Positions 1 to 5,173 of a DNA stretch of 5,173 nucleotides are shown here, piece after piece; position 1 is the stretch's first letter; each line of letters begins with the position of its first letter. The position numbers and the translations under genes are program-made. Origin of the DNA: an uncultured Methylobacillus sp. (GTDB lineage Bacteria > Pseudomonadota > Gammaproteobacteria > Burkholderiales > Methylophilaceae); the NCBI GenBank assembly GCA_946481235.1, contig CAMLME010000135.1, positions 1-5,173 of the forward strand, written 5' to 3'. The notes below the pieces were generated by a model. It did no database searches. It was given only the letters and a program-made list of their open reading frames with translations, and was not told where the DNA came from.

Positions 1-41
1 GAAGTAGGAGGAATCGCCTTTTTGGGCGTGGATTTCGACAT
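1..41 (-). CDS. Alternative: possible start of a minus-strand gene downstream of exbD
   Basis: An ATG at 41-39 on the minus strand opens a frame that stays open to the window edge (MSKSTPKKAIPPT, then an incomplete codon). A short AGGGA lies four bases before it, closer than the ideal spacing. It would start 48 bases after the exbD stop, on the far side of the hairpin. lpxK commonly follows exbD in related operons, but this lysine- and proline-rich start does not resemble an LpxK N-terminus, which soon enters a hydrophobic segment. I give this less weight than the plus-strand reading of the same bases. Only sequence to the left of the window can decide between them. Confidence 0.2.
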   Translation of the reverse strand, partial: MSKSTPKKAIPPT

Positions 42-54
42 GCTGTCCCTGTAA
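1..54 (+). CDS. Possible C-terminal end of an unidentified plus-strand gene, convergent with exbD
   Basis: Frame 1 of the plus strand is open from the window edge and ends with TAA at 52-54, giving the peptide EVGGIAFLGVDFDMLSL. I do not recognise the protein. Seventeen open codons are easily met by chance, so the ORF alone is weak evidence. The better support is context: an inverted repeat followed by a T-rich run (64-99) begins about ten bases after this stop, the usual distance for an intrinsic terminator of a plus-strand gene. If real, the gene runs towards exbD and marks the end of the minus-strand operon. The competing reading is a minus-strand gene starting at base 41 in the same bases. 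Both cannot easily be true. Confidence 0.35.
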   Translation, partial: EVGGIAFLGVDFDMLSL

Positions 55-63
55 GAGATGAAG

Positions 64-99
64 GGTCAAATCCGGTCGGAAACCGGATTTTATTTGACC
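64..99 (+). terminator. Bulged hairpin with T-rich tail, likely intrinsic terminator between convergent genes
   Basis: The inner stem pairs AAATCCGGT (68-76) with ACCGGATTT (82-90) around a five-base loop. An outer stem pairs GGTC (64-67) with GACC (96-99), leaving a five-base bulge at 91-95. On the plus strand the inner stem runs into TTTTATTT (88-95), a good uridine tract. On the minus strand the stem is followed only by ATTTGACC, a poor tract. The element therefore fits best as a terminator for a plus-strand gene stopping at 54, though it may also slow or end minus-strand transcription. The last base of the exbD stop codon lies in the stem, and the last three exbD sense codons lie partly in the outer arm. 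Confidence 0.6.
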
Positions 100-503
100 T
101 GCGTGGCGAAAGTAATATGTGTATAACCTGCCTGGCGCGAAGCTTCCATCACGTTCACCACGGACTGATGCGTGCTTGTCGCGTCGGCATTGATCACAAT
201 GGTCGGCTCTTTGCCAGTACCTCCCGCCTTGCGCAGAGCTGCGGCAATTGCTTCGACGGACCGGTCAGCCAGCTCGACCTCATTGACGGTATAGCGCCCG
301 GCAGCATCGACACCGACTGAAATCATGGCCGGCTTTTCTTCTGGAGTCGTGGCTTCGGCCGTGGGCAGGTTGATCTGCAACTCATTGATGCGCGAGAAGG
401 TGGCACTCACCACCAGGAAAATAATGATGACGAGCAGCACGTCGATCAACGGAACCAGATTCATCTCCAGTTCCTCGTGCTTTCTGCCTCGCTGGAAATT
501 CAT
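90..503 (-). CDS. exbD: ExbD/TolR-family biopolymer transport protein
   Basis: This is the small partner of an ExbB/TolQ-type proton channel: a single-span inner-membrane protein whose periplasmic domain passes proton-driven movement to a partner. The 137 residues match the usual ExbD/TolR length (about 140). A short charged cytoplasmic N-terminus (1-13) leads into a membrane segment at about 15-36. It contains the family motif NLVPLIDVLL with the essential membrane aspartate at D21 (equivalent to E. coli ExbD D25 and TolR D23). Residues 43-137 form the periplasmic domain. The ATG lies one base after the exbB stop (TAATATG) and no good Shine-Dalgarno is near it; the closest candidate, AGGG, is about 14 bases away. 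Translation is therefore probably coupled to exbB. No TonB or TolA partner is visible, so whether it serves TonB, Tol or another task is open. Confidence 0.93.
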   Translation of the reverse strand: MNFQRGRKHEELEMNLVPLIDVLLVIIIFLVVSATFSRINELQINLPTAEATTPEEKPAMISVGVDAAGRYTVNEVELADRSVEAIAAALRKAGGTGKEPTIVINADATSTHQSVVNVMEASRQAGYTHITFATQVK

Positions 504-504
504 A

Positions 505-1110
505 TTACTTGCGCTCGCCCTGAATAATTTCCACTAGCTTGATCGCTTCCTGCTCCATCTCTACGACCAGGCTGTCCACCTTGGCGCGGAAGTGACGGTA
601 GAAAATCATGCTGGGAACGGCGACGATAATACCCATCGCGGTGTTGTATAGCGCCACGGAAATACCGCGGGCAAACTGGGCAACGTCATGGCCGGTAGCG
701 GTAAAGGCGCCGAAAAGTTCCACCATCCCGATCACGGTACCGAGCAGACCCAGCAGGGGACTCACCGCGGCAATCGTGCCCAACGTGGTCAGGTAACGCT
801 CCAGCTTGTGCGTCACCGCGCGACCGGATTCCTCGATGGATTCCTTCATGACTTCGCGTGAATTACCGACATTGCAGATCGCGCCGGCAAAAATTTCACC
901 CAGCGGCGAATGCTGCTCCAGCCGTGTGCAGGTTTCCTTGGTCACGCCGCCCTGCTTCAGCCATTTCTGGACTTCAGGCAAAAGTCCCTTGGGAGCGATC
1001 ATCTCGGATCGCAATACCCAGAAACGCTCGGCGATGATCGCCAATGAAACGACCGAGGCGAAAATCAGCGGCCAAATCGGCCAGCCGGCTGCCTGAATAA
1101 TGCTCCACAC
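505..1110 (-). CDS. exbB: ExbB/TolQ/MotA-family proton-channel protein (ComEC-linked subfamily)
   Basis: This inner-membrane protein should assemble as the multimeric stator ring around ExbD dimers and use the proton gradient for work in the periplasm. It has 201 residues, shorter than E. coli ExbB (244) or TolQ (230). Membrane segments lie at about 11-32, 108-136 and 150-172, with a cytoplasmic domain at about 33-105. The second segment has the family signature SPLLGLLGTVIGM (117-129), including T125, equivalent to E. coli ExbB T148. The third has GISVALYNTAMG (149-160), where T157 matches T181, but V152 stands where ExbB and TolQ carry the conserved glutamate (E. coli E176). The start is GTG at 1110-1108, chosen because AAGGA (1123-1119) lies eight bases upstream and the first segment begins correctly. 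It is 35 bases after comEC and directly before exbD. Confidence 0.92.
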   Translation of the reverse strand: MWSIIQAAGWPIWPLIFASVVSLAIIAERFWVLRSEMIAPKGLLPEVQKWLKQGGVTKETCTRLEQHSPLGEIFAGAICNVGNSREVMKESIEESGRAVTHKLERYLTTLGTIAAVSPLLGLLGTVIGMVELFGAFTATGHDVAQFARGISVALYNTAMGIIVAVPSMIFYRHFRAKVDSLVVEMEQEAIKLVEIIQGERK

Positions 1111-1118
1111 GATGGCTT

Positions 1119-1123
1119 TCCTT
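1119..1123 (-). promoter_or_regulatory. Shine-Dalgarno AAGGA of exbB, supports the GTG start
   Basis: The minus strand reads AAGGA followed by eight bases and then GTG. This is the best ribosome-binding site in the comEC-exbB gap, and no in-frame ATG competes near it. It fixes the unusual GTG as the exbB start. Confidence 0.7.
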
Positions 1124-1142
1124 GTTCTTGAAAATTCGCGCT

Positions 1143-1171
1143 ACTTTATCCTGCGCCACTGTTTTCAGCAA
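1143..1171 (-). promoter_or_regulatory. Weak sigma70-like promoter candidate for exbB-exbD
   Basis: On the minus strand TTGCTG (1171-1166) and TAAAGT (1148-1143) are separated by exactly 17 bases. They match the -35 consensus at 3 of 6 positions and the -10 consensus at 4 of 6. Transcription would begin near 1136, giving a leader of about 26 bases before the exbB GTG, with its Shine-Dalgarno inside. The -10 box overlaps the comEC stop codon. Such weak matches arise often by chance, so this is only a candidate for separate expression of the exbB-exbD pair. Confidence 0.2.
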
Positions 1172-3524
1172 GTCCGGCACCGTGCTCATGCCAATAACGA
1201 GGCGCGCTTCTGCGCCATGTTCTGGCGGTTACTCCACCCTGATGATCAAGATCAAACATGATCGCGCCGTCCATGTCGCTGCGGTATAGCGTGCTGCCGT
1301 TTTCTCGATATCGCTCGAGTACTTCCGCCTTGGGATGGCCGAAACGGTTGCGATAACCGGCGGTAAAAACCGCTGCACGGGGGCTGACCTGTTGAATGAA
1401 GTCCTTTGTTGAGGAGGTTTTGCTACCGTGATGCGGCACCACCAGCACATCTGCATTCAGCGAAGGTGCGGCTCGTTCAAGCAGTTCCAACTCTGAAACC
1501 CTCTCAATATCCCCGGCAATCAATAGGCTGCCATACCTACTGACGACCTTGAGCACGCAACTGCGATCGTTATCCTTGAGCTTTTCGATGTCATAACTCC
1601 GGTACGTCGGATGCAGCATTTCGAATCGCACCCCATCCCAGCTCCAGGACTGCCCAGCGAAACAAGGCACATCCCGCCCGGCCATGCCTTGAAGCGGATG
1701 ATTCGCCGGCAATGGCGAACCCATCCAGCCCACAGGCAAACCTTTCATCACTGAAGCCGCGCCACCGGTGTGATCGCTATCGTCATGCGAAATCAACATG
1801 CCATCCAGGCGAGCGACGCCTTGACCACGCAGATAGGGAATGACGATGCGGTTCCCGCTGTCGGCATCCTCGGAATACCGGGGACCGGCATCGTATAAAA
1901 GCGTATGGTTTGCCGTCTGCAGAACCACAGACAAACCTTGTCCGACATCCAGGATGGTTGCATGCAAAGCACCTGCCTGCGGCGTTGCCGGCAAAAGCAG
2001 AAACATCGGTGCCAGTCCTGCCCCGCCCAGCCAACGCATCGGAAAGCCGCGCGGCAGCAGCATCCATAAAATACCGCCGACGCCGACAATAATCGTCCAT
2101 GCCGGTGGTGCATGCTGCTGCCAAATAGCCATGGGCAATCCGGCACCCATTTGCAGCAGACGCATGCACCAGCTCATAACAGCATGGGCCGCCAGCAATA
2201 TCGCGTCGATGGGGACAACAGCTCCCAGCAAGGTAAGCGGCGTCACCACCAGGCTGATCAACGGAATGGCAAACGCATTTGCCACCGGGGAAATAATCGA
2301 AACCTGCTGAAACAGGGCCAGCAGCAAGGGTGTCAGCCCCAGAGTAATCACCCACTGCGCCCGCACCGACTCCCTCAACAAACCCGGTCTGGCAAGGCGG
2401 TGGCTACCGGCATAAGCCAGCAAGGCTACCGCGCCAAAGGACAACCAGAACCCCGGCGCCACCACTGCCCACGGATCGAGCACCACTACAACCAGCAAAG
2501 CCCAGCACAGCACCAGCGACATGGAAACCGCGCGTCCGGACCACAAGGCGGCCGCTAATACTGCCAGCATGTAGAACGTCCGTTGTGTCGGCACAGCGAA
2601 ACCGGCCAGTAGTGCGTAAGCGCCTGCTACCGCCAGTCCGGCCACGGCTGCGGCCTTGCGTGCCGGCAAGCGCAACGCCAGCCGTTCCACACGCCGCCAC
2701 AGGGCGAACACCAGAGCAAATCCCAGGCTGGCCACCATCGTCACATGGAGCCCTGAAATCGACATCAAATGGATGACACCCGTCCGGCGAAACGTTTCCC
2801 AATCGTCATCACGGATCGCATCGTCATCGCCTATCGCCAGGGCAAGCAGCACGCCGGCATATGGCGCATCGCCCAGCACGGCATGGAATCGCTCGCGCAC
2901 CGCCTCGCGAACGCGTTCGACCAGATACGCCGGCCGATACACCAGCGGCGCCAGCCTTGCATTGTCAGTATTCTTGCGTATATAGCCGGTCGCGCGAATG
3001 TTGCGCTCCAGCGCCCATTCCTCGAAATCGAAGCCGTGCGGGTTGTAAGTTCCGTGGGGACGTTTGAGCCGGACAGTGAGTCGCCAGCGCTCGCCTGGAC
3101 GGAACTCGCTTTTGGCATTGGCGGGCGCAAATTCGCGATAGCCGGCGAAATAACGGGCGATGGAAATCCGCTGTGGCACCCTCGCACTTTCCGTTTCGAC
3201 GCGTTCGACATCGAAAAGAAAACGTTCGCCGCGCTCCTGCAATTGCGGCAAGGAAGCGACCACGCCCACCAATTGAATATCCTTGCTTTCCCATTCCGAC
3301 GGCAAGGCATCGGCCAATCGCAGATGCGCCACGCCGCCTGCCCATAAAAAACCGACAAGCAAAGAAACCGAAACGATGGAAATACGGAAAAGCACCGCAT
3401 GACGACGCAGCAGAAATGGCAAGCCGATCAGCAGCAGTGCCGCAAACCAGAGCAGAGAGGGTAGCGTCTCCCGCTGTTGCAGCAGCCACACTCCAATGAT
3501 GAACGCGAGTATGGCGCTGCGCAT
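1146..3524 (-). CDS. comEC: DNA internalization protein ComEC/Rec2
   Basis: ComEC is the inner-membrane channel that passes incoming single-stranded DNA to the cytoplasm in natural transformation. The 792 residues are full length for the family. Hydrophobic segments at about 5-62 precede an OB-fold/DUF4131 region (about 80-185) ending in the characteristic NPHGFDFEEW (161-170). The Competence membrane domain (about 220-500) shows LLALAIGD (226-233), SISGLHV (255-261), VPTQRT (311-316) and PGFWLSFGAVALL (357-369). A metallo-beta-lactamase-like domain (about 520-765) has DVGQG (526-530), YDAG (544-547), HDDSDHTGG (580-588), AGD (670-672) and HHGSKTSS (698-705). The metal-binding type residues therefore look intact and the reading frame is unbroken. 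The start lies 16 bases after lolD, with no clear Shine-Dalgarno in the gap, which suggests low or coupled translation. No other competence gene is in the window, so transformability cannot be judged. Confidence 0.96.
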   Translation of the reverse strand: MRSAILAFIIGVWLLQQRETLPSLLWFAALLLIGLPFLLRRHAVLFRISIVSVSLLVGFLWAGGVAHLRLADALPSEWESKDIQLVGVVASLPQLQERGERFLFDVERVETESARVPQRISIARYFAGYREFAPANAKSEFRPGERWRLTVRLKRPHGTYNPHGFDFEEWALERNIRATGYIRKNTDNARLAPLVYRPAYLVERVREAVRERFHAVLGDAPYAGVLLALAIGDDDAIRDDDWETFRRTGVIHLMSISGLHVTMVASLGFALVFALWRRVERLALRLPARKAAAVAGLAVAGAYALLAGFAVPTQRTFYMLAVLAAALWSGRAVSMSLVLCWALLVVVVLDPWAVVAPGFWLSFGAVALLAYAGSHRLARPGLLRESVRAQWVITLGLTPLLLALFQQVSIISPVANAFAIPLISLVVTPLTLLGAVVPIDAILLAAHAVMSWCMRLLQMGAGLPMAIWQQHAPPAWTIIVGVGGILWMLLPRGFPMRWLGGAGLAPMFLLLPATPQAGALHATILDVGQGLSVVLQTANHTLLYDAGPRYSEDADSGNRIVIPYLRGQGVARLDGMLISHDDSDHTGGAASVMKGLPVGWMGSPLPANHPLQGMAGRDVPCFAGQSWSWDGVRFEMLHPTYRSYDIEKLKDNDRSCVLKVVSRYGSLLIAGDIERVSELELLERAAPSLNADVLVVPHHGSKTSSTKDFIQQVSPRAAVFTAGYRNRFGHPKAEVLERYRENGSTLYRSDMDGAIMFDLDHQGGVTARTWRRSAPRYWHEHGAGLAENSGAG

Positions 3525-3540
3525 TGACTGCTAAACCGGA

Positions 3541-4218
3541 TCAGTCGAGCAGCAAACGGCCGTCTTCCAGCCGCAGCACGCGCCCCATCCGGCTGGCGAG
3601 CTCCATATCGTGCGTAACGACGACCAGGCTGGTGCCGAGGTCGCGATTCAGGTCCAGCATCAGATCGAACACGCTGTGCGCCGTGTGGCGATCCAGGTTA
3701 CCGGTCGGCTCATCCGCCAGCACACATTGCGGCTTGGTCACCAGCGCGCGCGCCACTGCGGCCCGCTGACGTTCGCCCCCGGAAAGCTCGCCTGGCATGT
3801 GCTCCATGCGCTTGCCCAGGCCGACTTTCTCCAGAATTTCCGCTGCCTGCGCCAAGGCATCCGTACGCGCCAGCCGGCGGATCATCAGCGGCATCGCGAC
3901 ATTTTCCAGCGCGGTGAATTCCGGCAATAAATGATGGAACTGATAGATGAATCCCAGTGAACGGTTGCGCAGCTCTCCGCGCCGCGCTTCGCTCAGGCTA
4001 GTCAGGTTATGACCGAGAATATCGACCTCGCCTTGCGATGGCGCATCCAGTCCACCCAATAAATGCAGCAAGGTGCTCTTGCCCGAACCGGAAGCGCCCA
4101 CGATGGCAACCTGCTCGCCTTTCGCAATGGAAAGATCGATGCCGTTCAATACGGCAACCTCGAGCCCGGTATACGTCTTGTGCAAGTCGCGGCAGGCGAC
4201 AACGGCAGCATTATTCAT
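3541..4218 (-). CDS. lolD: Lipoprotein-releasing system ATP-binding protein LolD
   Basis: LolD is the cytoplasmic ABC ATPase that powers extraction of outer-membrane lipoproteins from the inner membrane and their hand-over to LolA. The 225-residue protein has Walker [10 protein letters not shown] (41-49), the Q-loop within [20 protein letters not shown] (89-108), which is the hallmark stretch of LolD, the ABC signature LSGGE (145-149), Walker B CVLADE (165-170), D-loop GNLD (173-176) and switch histidine H203. All catalytic motifs are intact. I start it at the ATG at 4218-4216 because GGAGG (4232-4228) lies nine bases upstream. An upstream ATG at 4254 would add twelve basic residues and has no such support. 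The start overlaps the end of the permease gene by 8 bases, which points to translational coupling of the two subunits. Confidence 0.97.
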   Translation of the reverse strand: MNNAAVVACRDLHKTYTGLEVAVLNGIDLSIAKGEQVAIVGASGSGKSTLLHLLGGLDAPSQGEVDILGHNLTSLSEARRGELRNRSLGFIYQFHHLLPEFTALENVAMPLMIRRLARTDALAQAAEILEKVGLGKRMEHMPGELSGGERQRAAVARALVTKPQCVLADEPTGNLDRHTAHSVFDLMLDLNRDLGTSLVVVTHDMELASRMGRVLRLEDGRLLLD

Positions 4219-5173
4219 AGCGCAGCGCCTCCGCCGGGTTGGTTTTTGCCGCACGCCAGCTCGGGTACAGCGTCGCCAGCAGGCTCAGTACCAGCGACAT
4301 CGAAGTGATCACGGTCACGTCGCTCCATTGCAATTCCGAAGGAAGATCGCTGATGTAGTACACATCCTTGGCCAGGAACTGGATGCCGAACACCTGCTCG
4401 ATCAGCGGCACCACGGTTTCGATATTCAACGCCAGCAGTACGCCGCCGGCCACACCCATCACCGTTCCGATGACGCCGATCAGCGCGCCCTGCACGATGA
4501 AAATACGCATGATGCTATGCGGGCTCGCGCCCAAGGTGCGCAAGATTGCGATATCGGCACGCTTGTCCGTCACCGCCATCACCAGCGTCGAAACGATATT
4601 GAATGCCGCCACTGCCACGATAAGAGTAAGGATCACGAACATCACGCGCTTTTCCATCTGGACTGCGCGGAAGAAATTGGCATGCTGCTCCGTCCAGTCG
4701 CTGATGTAATACGCACCTTGCGGGCCCAGCTTCAGCCCAAGGTCGCGCGAAACCTGCGGCGCCCGGTAAAGATCGTCGAGCTTGAGACGCAGGCCGGAAA
4801 CCTTGTCGCCCATGCGGTACAGCGTCGCGGCATCCTGCAAATGGATCAGTGCCAGCGCCGAGTCGTATTCATACATGCCCACCTGGAAGATACCCACCAC
4901 GCGAAACTGCTTGAGGCGCGGCACCATGCCGGTCGGCGTGAACTGCCCCTGCGGCGCCATCACAACCACCTTGTCGCCGATGCCCACACCCAGTGCCAGC
5001 GCCAGGTCGGCGCCAAGCACAATGCCGAAACCGCCGGGTTTCAAGGCAGCGAAACTGCCTGCACGAATATGCTGGCCGATCTCCGCGACCTTGTCTTCCT
5101 GCTCCGGCAAGACGCCGCGCACGATGGTGCCCTGCACCGCCTGCCCGAACGACAGCATGCCCTGCGCCATGAT
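4211..5173 (-). CDS. lolC: Lipoprotein-releasing permease, LolC/LolE (LolF-like) family, 3' part only
   Basis: This is the membrane subunit that, with LolD, lifts mature lipoproteins out of the inner membrane and passes them to periplasmic LolA. Only the C-terminal 320 codons are present; family members are about 410-420 residues, so roughly the first 95, including the first membrane segment, lie beyond the right edge. Counting from the Met codon at 5170-5168, residues 1-170 are periplasmic, and [12 protein letters not shown] (73-84) matches the LolA-binding hook of LolC. Membrane segments follow at about 175-200, 222-248 and 284-302, typical of the FtsX permease domain, with [13 protein letters not shown] (188-200) and [10 protein letters not shown] (206-215). 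The sequence from [13 protein letters not shown] onward resembles LolE more than LolC, suggesting a single hybrid subunit acting as a homodimer. The symbol lolC is conventional; lolF or lolE would also be defensible. Confidence 0.93.
   Translation of the reverse strand: MMAQGMLSFGQAVQGTIVRGVLPEQEDKVAEIGQHIRAGSFAALKPGGFGIVLGADLALALGVGIGDKVVVMAPQGQFTPTGMVPRLKQFRVVGIFQVGMYEYDSALALIHLQDAATLYRMGDKVSGLRLKLDDLYRAPQVSRDLGLKLGPQGAYYISDWTEQHANFFRAVQMEKRVMFVILTLIVAVAAFNIVSTLVMAVTDKRADIAILRTLGASPHSIMRIFIVQGALIGVIGTVMGVAGGVLLALNIETVVPLIEQVFGIQFLAKDVYYISDLPSELQWSDVTVITSMSLVLSLLATLYPSWRAAKTNPAEALRYE
4228..4232 (-). promoter_or_regulatory. Shine-Dalgarno GGAGG of lolD, decides the start
   Basis: A perfect GGAGG on the minus strand sits nine bases before the ATG at 4218, inside the last codons of the permease gene. 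It selects this start over the in-frame ATG at 4254. Confidence 0.85.

Noticed and set aside
1..41. Start of lpxK downstream of exbD
   Set aside because: The short peptide is lysine- and proline-rich and does not look like the N-terminus of LpxK; gene order alone is not enough to name it.
580..588. Degenerate MBL motif in ComEC (HxDxDH instead of HxHxDH) as a sign of inactivity
   Set aside because: I identify the span by ComEC residue numbers 580-588. As far as I recall, aspartate at the second position is usual in ComEC proteins, and the other conserved residues are present, so this is not an oddity.
505..1110. Calling the pair TonB-dependent ExbB-ExbD or TolQ-TolR proper
   Set aside because: No tonB, tolA, tolB or pal gene is present, and the ExbB-like protein is short and lacks the helix-3 glutamate. 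Only the family, not the partner system, can be supported.
1783..2355. Minus-strand open frame of 190 codons in another frame of comEC
   Set aside because: It overlaps the Competence and MBL-domain coding sequence of comEC, and its translation is rich in Cys, Gly and Arg without any motif.
1840..2558. Plus-strand open frames of about 150 codons opposite the middle of comEC
   Set aside because: Both are antisense shadows with low-complexity or cysteine- and glutamine-rich translations and no family signature.
2769..3347. Long plus-strand open frame (192 codons) opposite the 5' half of comEC
   Set aside because: It lies fully antisense to a well-supported comEC, has no recognisable domain, and such frames are common opposite GC-rich genes.
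4219..4254. N-terminal extension of LolD starting at the ATG at 4254
   Set aside because: It adds twelve mostly basic residues unlike LolD, overlaps the permease gene by 44 bases, and lacks the GGAGG that precedes the ATG at 4218.

Overview
The window holds a single minus-strand gene block that reads, in the direction of transcription (right to left): the 3' part of a LolC/LolE-type lipoprotein-release permease, lolD, comEC, an exbB/tolQ-type gene and an exbD/tolR-type gene. About 90 bases at the left edge carry a hairpin and the end (or start) of a neighbouring gene. Coding density is very high. The permease and lolD overlap by 8 bases, lolD and comEC are 16 bases apart, exbB follows comEC after 35 bases, and exbD starts one base after the exbB stop codon. 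All of this suggests one co-transcribed unit.

The organism is a Gram-negative proteobacterium, because lipoprotein sorting to an outer membrane needs the Lol system. Moderately high GC, a single LolC/E-hybrid permease next to lolD, and the order lol - comEC - exbB - exbD point to a betaproteobacterium, probably Burkholderiales. That placement is inferred from protein character and remembered gene order, not from a search.

Region by region. 5173-4211: permease C-terminal 320 codons with a LolA-binding hook-like loop and three membrane segments; its N-terminus lies beyond the right edge. 4218-3541: the ATPase LolD with all ABC motifs intact. 3524-1146: full-length ComEC with OB-fold, Competence membrane domain and metallo-beta-lactamase-like domain. 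1110-505 and 503-90: a proton-channel pair of the ExbB/ExbD family. 100-63: a bulged inverted repeat that looks like an intrinsic terminator, best oriented for a plus-strand gene ending at base 54.

The products share a location, the inner membrane and periplasm. LolCDE-type proteins extract lipoproteins, ComEC moves single-stranded DNA inward, and the ExbB/ExbD pair uses the proton gradient to do mechanical work on an unknown partner; no TonB or TolA gene is visible. The family assignments are ordinary. The points that deserve a second look are the missing membrane glutamate in the ExbB-like protein, the hybrid LolC/LolE character of the permease, and the structured left edge where the operon ends. 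I found no RNA gene, CRISPR array, insertion sequence or defence system.
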